Part shown: positions 41,308 through 49,214 of the stretch, piece by piece
Numbering within the stretch: position 1 is the first letter of the stretch
Layout of the letters: each line of letters opens with the position of its first letter
Source: Marivita sp030148515
GTDB taxonomy: Bacteria; Pseudomonadota; Alphaproteobacteria; Rhodobacterales; Rhodobacteraceae
NCBI RefSeq assembly: GCF_048006345.1
Contig: NZ_CP180351.1
Location: forward strand, 3,720,001-3,784,000
Direction of reading: 5' to 3'
Length of the DNA: 64,000 nucleotides
Program-made: the position numbers and the translations under genes
Notes under the pieces: model-generated
The model's database searches: none
The model's input: the letters and a program-made list of their open reading frames with translations, nothing else
Told to the model about the DNA's origin: nothing

Positions 41308-42128
41308 AGGGCGAGGATGATGACGCCGATTGCCACAATGCTGGCCGCGACAAGCCTGCGCTTGGCCGGACCTTCGCCGAGCCAATAGACGCCGATCAAA
41401 GCGGCGAAGATCACGGATGTTTCGCGCACCGCTGACACGATGCCGATGGGGGCCAGTGTTTTGGCGAAGAGGGCCAGCCCATAGGCGAGGCCGGAGATGA
41501 CGCCGCCGGACAGTCCAAGGAAAAGCGCGCGTTGGCTGATGTTGCGGGCGCGGTCGAAACGGGAGGCGATGACAAAGACGGCCACGCAAATTTCGGCGGC
41601 AAACAGCCAGACGACATAGCCGATGGGTGTGCCAGAGACGCGAATGCCGATGCCATCAACCACCGAATAGGCGGCGATGATGGCAGAGGTGGCAAGTGCC
41701 GCTCCGATCCCGCGTTTGTCGGCGTGCCGGATGGCGGCAAGTACCATGATCCCGGCGGATACCGTCAGAATTCCGATCCATGCCCAGAGGGACAGGGCCT
41801 CGTCCGCCCAGACCATCGCGCCCAAGGCGACCATCACCGGGGCGGTGCCGCGGGCGATGGGGTAGATCAGGGACAGATCGCCGAAGCGGTAGGAGACATT
41901 CAGGAAATAGTAATAGGCCCAGTGGATCACGGTGGAGGCCATGATATAGGGAAACGCCTCGATCGCGGGCATGGGAACGAAGGGCATGAGGGCCAGTGCG
42001 GGAAGGCAATGTCCCGCGGCGACCAGCCCAAGCGTGATCGCCCGGTCGGCCGAAGTTTTGACCAGCGCGTTCCAGAGCGCATGGAGCAGCGCGGCGAGAA
42101 GGACGATCAGTAGGACGGTTGTGCTCAC
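41301..42128 (-). CDS. EamA/DMT-family permease of the phosphonate locus
   Basis: A 275-residue membrane protein with ten hydrophobic segments arranged as two EamA repeats (LLAALLHALWNALVKT begins repeat one; YGLALFAKTLAPIGIVSAVRETS is near the end of repeat two). The start GTG at 42,128 overlaps the stop of the PbfA-like gene (GTGA), so it is the last gene of the phosphonate operon. It might move a phosphonate or a breakdown product; that link comes from position only. Confidence 0.85.
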   Translation of the reverse strand: MSTTVLLIVLLAALLHALWNALVKTSADRAITLGLVAAGHCLPALALMPFVPMPAIEAFPYIMASTVIHWAYYYFLNVSYRFGDLSLIYPIARGTAPVMVALGAMVWADEALSLWAWIGILTVSAGIMVLAAIRHADKRGIGAALATSAIIAAYSVVDGIGIRVSGTPIGYVVWLFAAEICVAVFVIASRFDRARNISQRALFLGLSGGVISGLAYGLALFAKTLAPIGIVSAVRETSVIFAALIGVYWLGEGPAKRRLVAASIVAIGVIILALS

Positions 42129-43468
42129 ACAGTGGTCCGGATCGCGTCGATGACGATTGAGAGCGCGGTGTCGAGATCGGCTTGGCTGATGACGAGCGGG
42201 GGCGACAGGGTGAGGACGCTGCCTGCGCTGATCTTGAAGCTGAGGCCTTTGTCGAGACAGGCATAGTAGATGCGTTCTGCGCGGTCGGGATCGGGGGTGC
42301 GGCTGTCGCGGTCGGTGACGATCTCGACCCCGAACATGAGGCCTCGCCCGCGGATGTCGCCAACATGGGGATGATCGTGAAGCGCGTCCTTCAGGCGGTT
42401 CTGTGCATGGGTGCCTAGGGTGGCGGAGCGGTCGACCAGGCCTTCTTCCTCGATGATGTCGAGCGTGGTCAGTGCTGCGCGGGCGGTGACGGGGTTCTTT
42501 TCGTGCGTGTAGTGCCCGATGGCGAAGTCGCCGGCGACGTTCAGATCATCGCGCGCAATGATCCCGGCGATGGGGAGCATCCCGCCGCCAAGCGCCTTTC
42601 CGAGAACCACGATGTCGGGTTCGATCCCATCATGGTCGAAGGCGAACATGCGGCCTGTCTTGCCAAGGCCCGTCGGGATTTCATCCATGATCAGCAGCGC
42701 ACCGTGCTTGCGACACGCGGCCTGCACGGCCTGCCAGTAGCCGGGTGGGGGGACGACCGGAACGGCGCGCATCGGTTCGGCGATCACCGCCGCCACATCG
42801 CCTTCGCGGGCAAGCGCGTATTCGACCATCTTGGCGCAGGCCAGTGCGCAGGTTTCAGGGCCCGGATGGCCGTAGGCGCAATGGTAGCAATGGAAGGGAG
42901 CAACGTGTTCTGCGCCAGGCAGAAGCGGGCCCGCGATGTGGCTGCGGAAGGTGGCTTCGCCCCCGACGCTGGACGCGCCAAAGCCTGCGCCATGGAACGC
43001 GTCCCAGAAGCTGATCGTCTTGAACCTGCCCGTGGCGGCGCGGGCAAGGCGTAGCGCGACTTCAACCGCGTCCGATCCGCCGGTGGTGAAAAGAACGCGT
43101 TTGAGGGTGCCCGGTGCGATCTGGCCCAGGCGTTCGGCAAGAGTGACCGAGACATCGTTGGTGAAGCGGCGGGGTGAGAAGGGCAGCGCGTCGATCTGGT
43201 CTTTCACCGCCTGCACGAGGCGCTGGTGGCCGTAGCCGATATGGTGCACGGAATTGCCGTGGAAATCCATGAAACGACGACCGCTGGTGTCTTCGATCCA
43301 GATGCCTTCGGCTTTGGCGATGGTGCTGAGGCAGGGTGAGGACAGTGACTGATGCAGGAAGGCGTTTGCATCGCGCGCCAGCAGGTCGCGCGTTTCGTTA
43401 TGGGTTTCGCGGGCGGACCAGTCGGCCCGCGCGGCGCTGGTGTTGGCTTCGCCTTCGGTGTGACGCAT
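42125..43468 (-). CDS. Class III PLP enzyme, PbfA-like (1-hydroxy-2-aminoethylphosphonate ammonia-lyase)
   Basis: A 447-residue fold-type I PLP enzyme of the class III aminotransferase family. FMDFHGNSVHHIGYGHQRLV, LFTTGGSDAVEVALRLARAA, LLIMDEIPTGLGKTG and LGKALGGGMLPIAG (PLP lysine) are in order. In phosphonate clusters with PhnW, PhnY and PhnA, such a protein is often PbfA, which turns (R)-1-hydroxy-2-aminoethylphosphonate into phosphonoacetaldehyde and ammonia. The adjacent genes are exactly that set. Without a closer match it could still be an aminotransferase. The gene overlaps the phosphodiesterase gene by one base. Confidence 0.65.
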   Translation of the reverse strand: MRHTEGEANTSAARADWSARETHNETRDLLARDANAFLHQSLSSPCLSTIAKAEGIWIEDTSGRRFMDFHGNSVHHIGYGHQRLVQAVKDQIDALPFSPRRFTNDVSVTLAERLGQIAPGTLKRVLFTTGGSDAVEVALRLARAATGRFKTISFWDAFHGAGFGASSVGGEATFRSHIAGPLLPGAEHVAPFHCYHCAYGHPGPETCALACAKMVEYALAREGDVAAVIAEPMRAVPVVPPPGYWQAVQAACRKHGALLIMDEIPTGLGKTGRMFAFDHDGIEPDIVVLGKALGGGMLPIAGIIARDDLNVAGDFAIGHYTHEKNPVTARAALTTLDIIEEEGLVDRSATLGTHAQNRLKDALHDHPHVGDIRGRGLMFGVEIVTDRDSRTPDPDRAERIYYACLDKGLSFKISAGSVLTLSPPLVISQADLDTALSIVIDAIRTTV

Positions 43469-44253
43469 CAGGCGGGGTCCTCAATGTCTGTCATCTGGAT
43501 CACCAACCGATCCGGGCCGATCAGGATGACCGCGTATTGGGGGCGTTCCTCGGGTGCTACGAAATTGGACCAGTCCCATGTCTGGTGCGGCGGTCGGGTT
43601 TGATGCGCGATGGAGCGGAGCGCGGTAAACGAGACGCGACCTATCACACCGGAGACCGGTCGGTGCACATGGCCGACACAGAGATGTTCGACTTGTGGAG
43701 CAGAGGTCAGAAGATCGACAAGAGGCTGGTGGTCCAGCAAGGGCATGTCGTCGAGCAACCCGAGGCCCAATGGGCCGGGTGGGTGGTGTGCAAAGACAAG
43801 AACACGTCTGTCACGGGTTTGCTCAAGTTCCGAGGCCAGCCAATCCAGACGGGCGGCATCCATCTGCCCCGCATCGCTGCCCAGCAGGTGCGTGTCGAGG
43901 CAGAGCAGGGTCACATTGCCGTCGAGGTCGTGGCGGTATTGGTAGTAGCCCTCCGGCCCCGTTCCGGGTCGGGGCAGCGCCACCATCATGTTCGGGCGAT
44001 TGTCGTGATTGCCGATCATCGGCAGGAACGGCACGCGCAGCGCTGACAGTGCGGTGCTCAGTGCCGTGTATTCCTCCGCCGTTCCGGTATCACACAGATC
44101 GCCGGATGCGACGCAGCACAACGCGTCGGCATGATGCGCATTCACCTGTTCGACCACCTGATGCAGCCGCGCGCGGCTGTTCACGCCTTCGACCTGCCCA
44201 GAGACCGTCTGGTGCAGGTCGGAGATCCAGACGATCTTATGGGTAAAGGGCAT
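43468..44253 (-). CDS. Metallophosphoesterase/phosphodiesterase in the phosphonate locus
   Basis: A 261-residue calcineurin-like phosphoesterase of the CpdA/GpdQ sort. Metal-binding motifs: ISDLHQ near residue 9, SGDLCDTG near 48, IGNHDNRP near 80, FAHHPPGPL near 155 and GHVHRP near 195. These resemble the class III cyclic-nucleotide and glycerophosphodiester enzymes more than the ApaH/PrpA sort at 13,617. It sits between phnY (5-base gap) and the PbfA-like gene (1-base overlap), so it may free a phosphonate or phosphate from an ester. The frame is open upstream, but ATG 44,253 gives the normal first motif. Confidence 0.8.
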   Translation of the reverse strand: MPFTHKIVWISDLHQTVSGQVEGVNSRARLHQVVEQVNAHHADALCCVASGDLCDTGTAEEYTALSTALSALRVPFLPMIGNHDNRPNMMVALPRPGTGPEGYYQYRHDLDGNVTLLCLDTHLLGSDAGQMDAARLDWLASELEQTRDRRVLVFAHHPPGPLGLGLLDDMPLLDHQPLVDLLTSAPQVEHLCVGHVHRPVSGVIGRVSFTALRSIAHQTRPPHQTWDWSNFVAPEERPQYAVILIGPDRLVIQMTDIEDPA

Positions 44254-44258
44254 GTGCG

Positions 44259-45698
44259 TCAGGGCCAGGGCAGGGAGTAGGTTTTGACGTTGGTGAAGAA
44301 CTTCATCGCCTCGATCACGCCTTCCTTTACGCCATTGCCGCTGTCCTTGATGCCGCCGAAGGGGGACATCTCGATCCGGTAGCCCGGCTGTTCCCAGATG
44401 TTGCAGGTGCCGACGTTCAGACCGTTGATATAGGCAATCGCGCGGTTCAGGTCGTTCGTGCAAACACCCGAGGACAGGCCGAAATCGGTGCTGTTGGAGA
44501 TGCGCATGACCTCTTCGTCGTTGTCGGGGACGCGGACGATTGGGATGATCGGGCCGAAGGTTTCCTCCATCACCAGTTCGCTGTCATGAGGCACATGATC
44601 AACGACGATGGGGGGTAGGAGTGCGCCTTTTCGACCGGGATCGTAGAGCACCTTGGCACCTTGGTCGACGGCCATGTAGACGCGCTTTTCAAAGAGTTCG
44701 GCGGCCTGGGCATGGATCACGCAGCCGAGCTCAGTTTCCGGATCCTGCGGATCGCCGAATTTGATCTTCTTGGCTTTCTCAACCACCAGCGGCACGAATT
44801 TGTCGGCAACGCTTTCCTGCAAGAGAATGCGCTTGATCGCGGTGCAGCGCTGGCCTGAGTTGCCAGTGGCCCCCGCGACGGCAATGGTCGCGGCCTTGTC
44901 GAGATCGGCATCGCTCAGGTCGTTGCAGACGATCAGGGGATCATTGCCGCCGAGTTCCAGTGCTGTGCGCTTGTAGCCCGCTTTGGAGGCGATGAGTTTG
45001 CCGACAGGAACACCGCCGGTGAAGGTGATGATGTCGATATTAGGGTTCGTCACCATCTCGTCGCCGATATCGGCTGGCATACCAGTGACCACCTGGAACA
45101 TTTCGGGCGGCAGGCCTGCTTCGTAGAGAATATCGGCCAAGGTCAGCGCCGTGAGTGGAGTCAACTCCGTCGGCTTGCACACCATGCAGTTGTTGGTGGC
45201 AATCGACGGCGCGATCTTGTGGCTGACCATGTTCAGCGGGTGGTTGAACGGGGTGATCGCGCTGATGGCGCGGACGGGTTCGCGCATGGTGAAGATCTTG
45301 CGCGCCTTGCCGTTGTGGGTGAGGTCGCAAGAGAAAATCTCGCCATCGTCCTTGAGCGCCTCGGCGGCGGCGAATTGGTAGACGTCCTGCGCGCGTTTGG
45401 TCTCGTAGATCGAGTGCTGGTGGCAGATGCCCAATTCCAGCGTCAGCCATTTGGCAAGGTAGTCGCGGCGTTCGCCGATCAGTTGCCCGGCGCGTTGCAG
45501 GATCTGGCTGCGCTCGTAGCGGGTGAGCTTCGGTTTGTAGTTCGCGGCAATCTCGAACGCGCGGCGGGCGTGTTCGGCGGTGCCCATGGGGACGGTGCCG
45601 ATCACCTCGTCGGTGTAGGGATAACGCACCTCAAGCCGCGCCTCGGTGTCGACCTTTTCCCCACCGATGCGCATCTGTTCGTGACGGATTTCGGTCAT
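44259..45698 (-). CDS. phnY: Phosphonoacetaldehyde dehydrogenase
   Basis: A 479-residue aldehyde dehydrogenase-family protein. LELGGNDPLIV holds the general base and GNSGQRCTAIKRIL the catalytic Cys; ITPFNHPLNMVSHKIAP and FTGGVPVGKLI are cofactor and substrate regions. Placement between phnA (ATGA overlap at 45,695) and the phosphodiesterase gene identifies it as the enzyme that oxidises phosphonoacetaldehyde, made by PhnW or the PbfA-like lyase, to phosphonoacetate for PhnA. The specific function is from context; family membership is certain. Confidence 0.87.
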   Translation of the reverse strand: MTEIRHEQMRIGGEKVDTEARLEVRYPYTDEVIGTVPMGTAEHARRAFEIAANYKPKLTRYERSQILQRAGQLIGERRDYLAKWLTLELGICHQHSIYETKRAQDVYQFAAAEALKDDGEIFSCDLTHNGKARKIFTMREPVRAISAITPFNHPLNMVSHKIAPSIATNNCMVCKPTELTPLTALTLADILYEAGLPPEMFQVVTGMPADIGDEMVTNPNIDIITFTGGVPVGKLIASKAGYKRTALELGGNDPLIVCNDLSDADLDKAATIAVAGATGNSGQRCTAIKRILLQESVADKFVPLVVEKAKKIKFGDPQDPETELGCVIHAQAAELFEKRVYMAVDQGAKVLYDPGRKGALLPPIVVDHVPHDSELVMEETFGPIIPIVRVPDNDEEVMRISNSTDFGLSSGVCTNDLNRAIAYINGLNVGTCNIWEQPGYRIEMSPFGGIKDSGNGVKEGVIEAMKFFTNVKTYSLPWP

Positions 45699-46954
45699 GC
45701 GGGCACCTCTTCGAGCGCGGCGGCGGTGGTTGCGTAGAAAAACGCATCGAAGTTGCGCAGGGTCGGTGCGTTGGGCAGGTCGATGACCCGGTTCACGATG
45801 AACGGCACTTCCTGTTCGGTCAGCCCGCCATGGCTGCGCAGCGGTTCCTTGAGCGCGGCAAGGTCGTGGCGGTAGGCGCTGGTGCCGATGGTCATGTTCT
45901 CGGTCGAGATCATGACGATGTCGCCGATGCGATCTGCGGGGAGTTCGTATTTCTGGACCGCTGTGGCCTTGTCCACAACTTCGAGCATCTCCGGCAAAGC
46001 GCGCAGGCGGGCGATGATGTCAGCCTGATCTGCGCCCGAAGGCAGGTAGGCGGTGGCAAACGACCCCAGCGCGCCGTGGTGCACGACGTAAGGGTCTGTG
46101 ATCGGCAGGATCACGCGAGCGGCCGCCTCGCCCAGCCATTCGTCGAGCAGATCCTGAACGTAGATCACCGCCGGGTCGCCGTTGGCGTCATGCTTGGGCT
46201 TCATGCCGTGGTCGGCGGTGACGACGATGGCGGCACCCATGGCGTCAAGCTCTGTCAGGTAGCGGTCGAACATCGCGTAGAAGTCTTTGGCACCCTGTTC
46301 ATCAGGGGCGAACTTGTGCTGGATGTAGTCGGTTGTGGAGAGGTACATCACGTCCGGTTTCCACTCTTTCAGCAGCTTTACGCCAGCGGCGAAGACGAAT
46401 TCCGACAGGTCAGCGGAGTATACTTCGGGCACCGGCATACCAAGCCAGTCGGACGCCTTATCGATGCCATGTTCCGCTTTGGTCGTGTCACCCGAGCGTT
46501 CGGACGAAAACGCGATGGCGCGGTCTTCGTCGAATTTGAGGCCAGCGCCGAGCAACGCACGCAGTTTGTCCTTGGCGGTGACAACGGCGACCCGCGCACC
46601 TGCTTCGTAGAACTTGGAGAACACGGTGGGCGCGCGCAGAAAGCGGACGTCGTTCATCATCACTTCCTGGCCGGTTTCCGGCTCGTAAAGGAAGTTGCCG
46701 CAGATGCCGTGCACCGCAGGCGGACGGCCCGTCGCGATGCTCATGTTGTTGGGGTTGGTGAAGGAGGGGATCACCGAATGAGCCAGCCGGTCTGTCCCGG
46801 TTTCGCGGATGCGCTTGAGCGTCGGCATCAGCCCTTCGGCGATGGCCACTTCAAGGTATTCGGGTTCGCAGCCATCCAGACAGATCGCAATCGCGCAGGT
46901 CTTGGGCGCGGGGTAAGTGCGGTCATTGGCGACCACGGGGTTCTTAATCGGCAT
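45695..46954 (-). CDS. phnA: Phosphonoacetate hydrolase
   Basis: A 419-residue alkaline-phosphatase-superfamily enzyme that splits phosphonoacetate into phosphate and acetate. AICLDGCEPEYLE supplies the first metal Asp (near 27), PSFTNPNNMSIATG the nucleophile Thr66, STTDYIQHKFAPDEQG and VVTADHGMKPKHD further Asp and His ligands, and YVVHHGALGSFATAY the last His. No signal peptide is seen, in line with cytoplasmic action. Its ATG lies 10 bases after the phnW stop. With phnW and phnY it forms the classic three-step aminoethylphosphonate route. Confidence 0.92.
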   Translation of the reverse strand: MPIKNPVVANDRTYPAPKTCAIAICLDGCEPEYLEVAIAEGLMPTLKRIRETGTDRLAHSVIPSFTNPNNMSIATGRPPAVHGICGNFLYEPETGQEVMMNDVRFLRAPTVFSKFYEAGARVAVVTAKDKLRALLGAGLKFDEDRAIAFSSERSGDTTKAEHGIDKASDWLGMPVPEVYSADLSEFVFAAGVKLLKEWKPDVMYLSTTDYIQHKFAPDEQGAKDFYAMFDRYLTELDAMGAAIVVTADHGMKPKHDANGDPAVIYVQDLLDEWLGEAAARVILPITDPYVVHHGALGSFATAYLPSGADQADIIARLRALPEMLEVVDKATAVQKYELPADRIGDIVMISTENMTIGTSAYRHDLAALKEPLRSHGGLTEQEVPFIVNRVIDLPNAPTLRNFDAFFYATTAAALEEVPA

Positions 46955-46964
46955 ATCTCTTCCT

Positions 46965-48146
46965 TCAGGCGGCGAGTTTCTTGCGTTCTTCCAAAGCGGC
47001 GGCGGGCGGGGTCGCGCTGCTTACGTTCATGTCGGTCAGGGCGTCGCGGGCGGCGTCCACCACGCGGCGCATCACGTGTTCGTCCATCTGCCCGATCACC
47101 CCGATGCGGAAGCTGTCCACGACGGTCAGCTTGCCGGGATAGATGATGAACCCACGTGCTTTCATGGCGTCATAAAAGCCTTGAAAGGTAAAGTTCGGAT
47201 CGGCAGGGCAGAAGAAGGTCACGATGATCGGGCTGAGCCAGCGGTCGGCGAGCAGGGTCTCGAACCCCAGATCACGCATGCCCTGCACCATCACATCGCG
47301 GTTGCGGGTGTAGCGTGCGCCACGGGCGGGCACACCGCCTTCGGCCTCGTGCAGGTCGAGCGCCTTGAGGAAGGCCGCAACCACATGGGTCGGGGGCGTA
47401 AAGCGCCACTGGCCGGTTTTCTCCATCGTCGCCCATTGTGCATGTACGTCGAGCGACAGGGAATGGGAGTTGCCTTTCGACGCCTCGATCTCGTCCTTGC
47501 GGGCGATGACAAAGCCGAAACCGGGGACACCTTCGATACATTTGTTGGCCGACGACACAAAGGCGGTGCAGTTGAGTTTGACCGGGTCGAGCGGCAGAGC
47601 ACCGAAGGCTGACATGCTGTCGATCAGGAGCTTGCGCCCTGCGGCTTTGGTTGCTTCGGCAATCTCTTCGACCGGGTTCTGAATACCGCTGGAGGTTTCG
47701 CAATGGATCGCCAGCACATGGGTGATGGCCGGATCATTGGCGAGGATGGCTGCAACCTCGTCTCCGCGCGGTGGTAGATAGTCGCCCTTGTCGAGCAGGT
47801 GGCAGGCACGACCGAGATAGCCCAGCGTTTGCGCGGCGCGCAGGCCGTATGCGCCGTTGGCCAGCACCAGCACCTTGCCATCACGGGGAACAAAGCTGCC
47901 CAGCATCGCTTCAACGCAATAACTGCCCGACCCTTAAATCGGCACGCAGTCGTAGGAGTCTTTACCGTCGCCGATCAGTGCCAGAAGACGGGACCTGACA
48001 GCACGGGTCATTGCGCGGAAATCATCGTCCCAACTGCCCCAATCCTTGAGCATCGCCTGTTTCACAGAATAGGCCGTGGTGAGCGGGCCGGGGGTCAGAA
48101 GGTAGGGTTCCCCGAGTTCCGGGGCAGGCAGCGGTGTGGCAGACAT
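46965..48146 (-). pseudogene. phnW: 2-aminoethylphosphonate:pyruvate aminotransferase, interrupted by an in-frame TAA
   Basis: The intact protein would have about 393 residues and convert 2-aminoethylphosphonate and pyruvate to phosphonoacetaldehyde and alanine. The N-terminal part (YLLTPGPLTTAYSVKQAML, WGSWDDDF) and the rest (GSGSYCVEAM, LLIDSMSAFGALPL, SSANKCIEGVPGFGFVI with PLP Lys202) are in one frame, interrupted only by TAA at codon 71 (47,934-47,936), where the family has CVPIQGSG, so Gln (CAA) became stop by a single C-to-T change. No other damage is seen. It is the first gene of the operon; downstream genes could still be translated. It may be an error, a new mutation, or a read-through site. 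Confidence 0.87.
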
Positions 48147-48215
48147 GGCGTGGTTCCAAAGCTGATCTGGTCTTGGATATGCGGTTTGGTCAGGCATATG
48201 TAAAATCTTTGTTCT

Positions 48216-48229
48216 CTATTGATTGATAG
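48216..48229. promoter_or_regulatory. CTAT-N6-ATAG inverted repeat before phnW and the LysR gene
   Basis: CTATTGATTGATAG lies in the 121-bp gap between the divergent phnW and LysR-type genes. Its size suits a LysR-type binding site (T-N11-A class). A related CTATAGG and CCTAT arrangement precedes the monoester hydrolase gene at 49,155. Confidence 0.45.
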
Positions 48230-48267
48230 GTTAAGGTTATGACAGTTTCACAAAGCCCGGAGACCGG

Positions 48268-49143
48268 ATGCGCTACAGCCAGTTACGTGCGTTTCACCAT
48301 GTCGCCCTGCATGGGGGGTTTTCCCGCGCCGCACGCGCGCTCAACATTTCGCAGCCGTCTGTGTCGGATCAGGTGCGCCAGCTTGAGCAGCGGCATGATG
48401 TTCTTCTGTTCACGCGGGAGGCGCGACAGGTGCGGATGACCGATGCCGGTGAGGCGCTGTTCCGTCTGACGAGCGAAATGTTCGAGGTCGAAGAGAGGAT
48501 CAGTTCCTTGTTCGACGAGAGTCGGACCGCCTTGTCTGGGCATCTTCGGATCATGGCGGATTCCGCCATGCACATCACAGATGCGGTGCGCCGGTTCAGA
48601 GAGGCCAGCCCGGATGTCTTTGTCACCATCCGCACGGGAAATACCGAGGATTTGCTGCGCAGATTGCGGAATTATGAGGCAGAGATCGGCGTCGTGGGCA
48701 ATTCGATTTCCGCGCCGGATCTGGACAGTATCGACCTTGGGCGCACGCCGATCCTGGCGCTTGTGGCCAAGGGGTATCTGCCACAGGGCACCCGTAAACT
48801 GAAGTTCCGCGATCTGGTCCGACATCCTTTGATCTACCGCGAAATCGGGTCTCGGACGCGGGCACAGGTCGAGGAAGAGGCGGACCGGCTGAAGCTGGCT
48901 TTGACCCCTTCGATCGAGGTCGAGGGACGTGAAGCGATGCGCGAGGTGGTGGCTTCTGGGGCCGGGATCGGGTTCATCAGCGAAGCGGAGTTCGGACATG
49001 ATCGGCGGCTGAAAGCCATTCCGTTCGAGGATGTGGACATCGGCATGTCGGAATCGCTGGTCACCCTGTCTGCCCGCCGTGATGTGCCTTTGATCCGGGG
49101 TTTCGTGAAAGCGGTGCAAAAGTCCCTGAACTCCGGGGGCTGA
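48268..49143 (+). CDS. LysR-family regulator of the phosphonate operon
   Basis: A 291-residue LysR-type regulator with its helix-turn-helix at residues 1-60 (RYSQLRAFHHVALHGGFSRAARALNISQ, PSVSDQVRQLEQRHDVLLF) and an effector domain beyond residue 90. It is divergent from phnW and upstream of the hydrolase gene at 49,215. LysR regulators in this position respond to 2-aminoethylphosphonate in several bacteria. Control of both units is inferred from position and from similar short palindromes in front of each. Confidence 0.87.
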   Translation: MRYSQLRAFHHVALHGGFSRAARALNISQPSVSDQVRQLEQRHDVLLFTREARQVRMTDAGEALFRLTSEMFEVEERISSLFDESRTALSGHLRIMADSAMHITDAVRRFREASPDVFVTIRTGNTEDLLRRLRNYEAEIGVVGNSISAPDLDSIDLGRTPILALVAKGYLPQGTRKLKFRDLVRHPLIYREIGSRTRAQVEEEADRLKLALTPSIEVEGREAMREVVASGAGIGFISEAEFGHDRRLKAIPFEDVDIGMSESLVTLSARRDVPLIRGFVKAVQKSLNSGG

Positions 49144-49154
49144 AACTTCGATCT

Positions 49155-49178
49155 ATAGGCTGTACCTATGGGCCTATA
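49155..49178 (+). promoter_or_regulatory. ATAGG/CCTAT inverted repeat before the monoester hydrolase gene
   Basis: ATAGG-ctgta-CCTAT at 49,155-49,169 is followed by another CCTATA at 49,173-49,178, in the 71-bp gap between the LysR and hydrolase genes. It resembles the CTAT-N6-ATAGG element at 48,216. A common regulator is possible. Confidence 0.4.
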
Positions 49179-49214
49179 CAATTCACTTGTCTTTACATAT
49201 GGCCGTCGCTCGGC

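Noticed and set aside
46965..47906. The 3' part of phnW as an independent shorter aminotransferase gene
   Set aside because: The missing N-terminal part directly precedes it in the same frame, separated only by one TAA codon.
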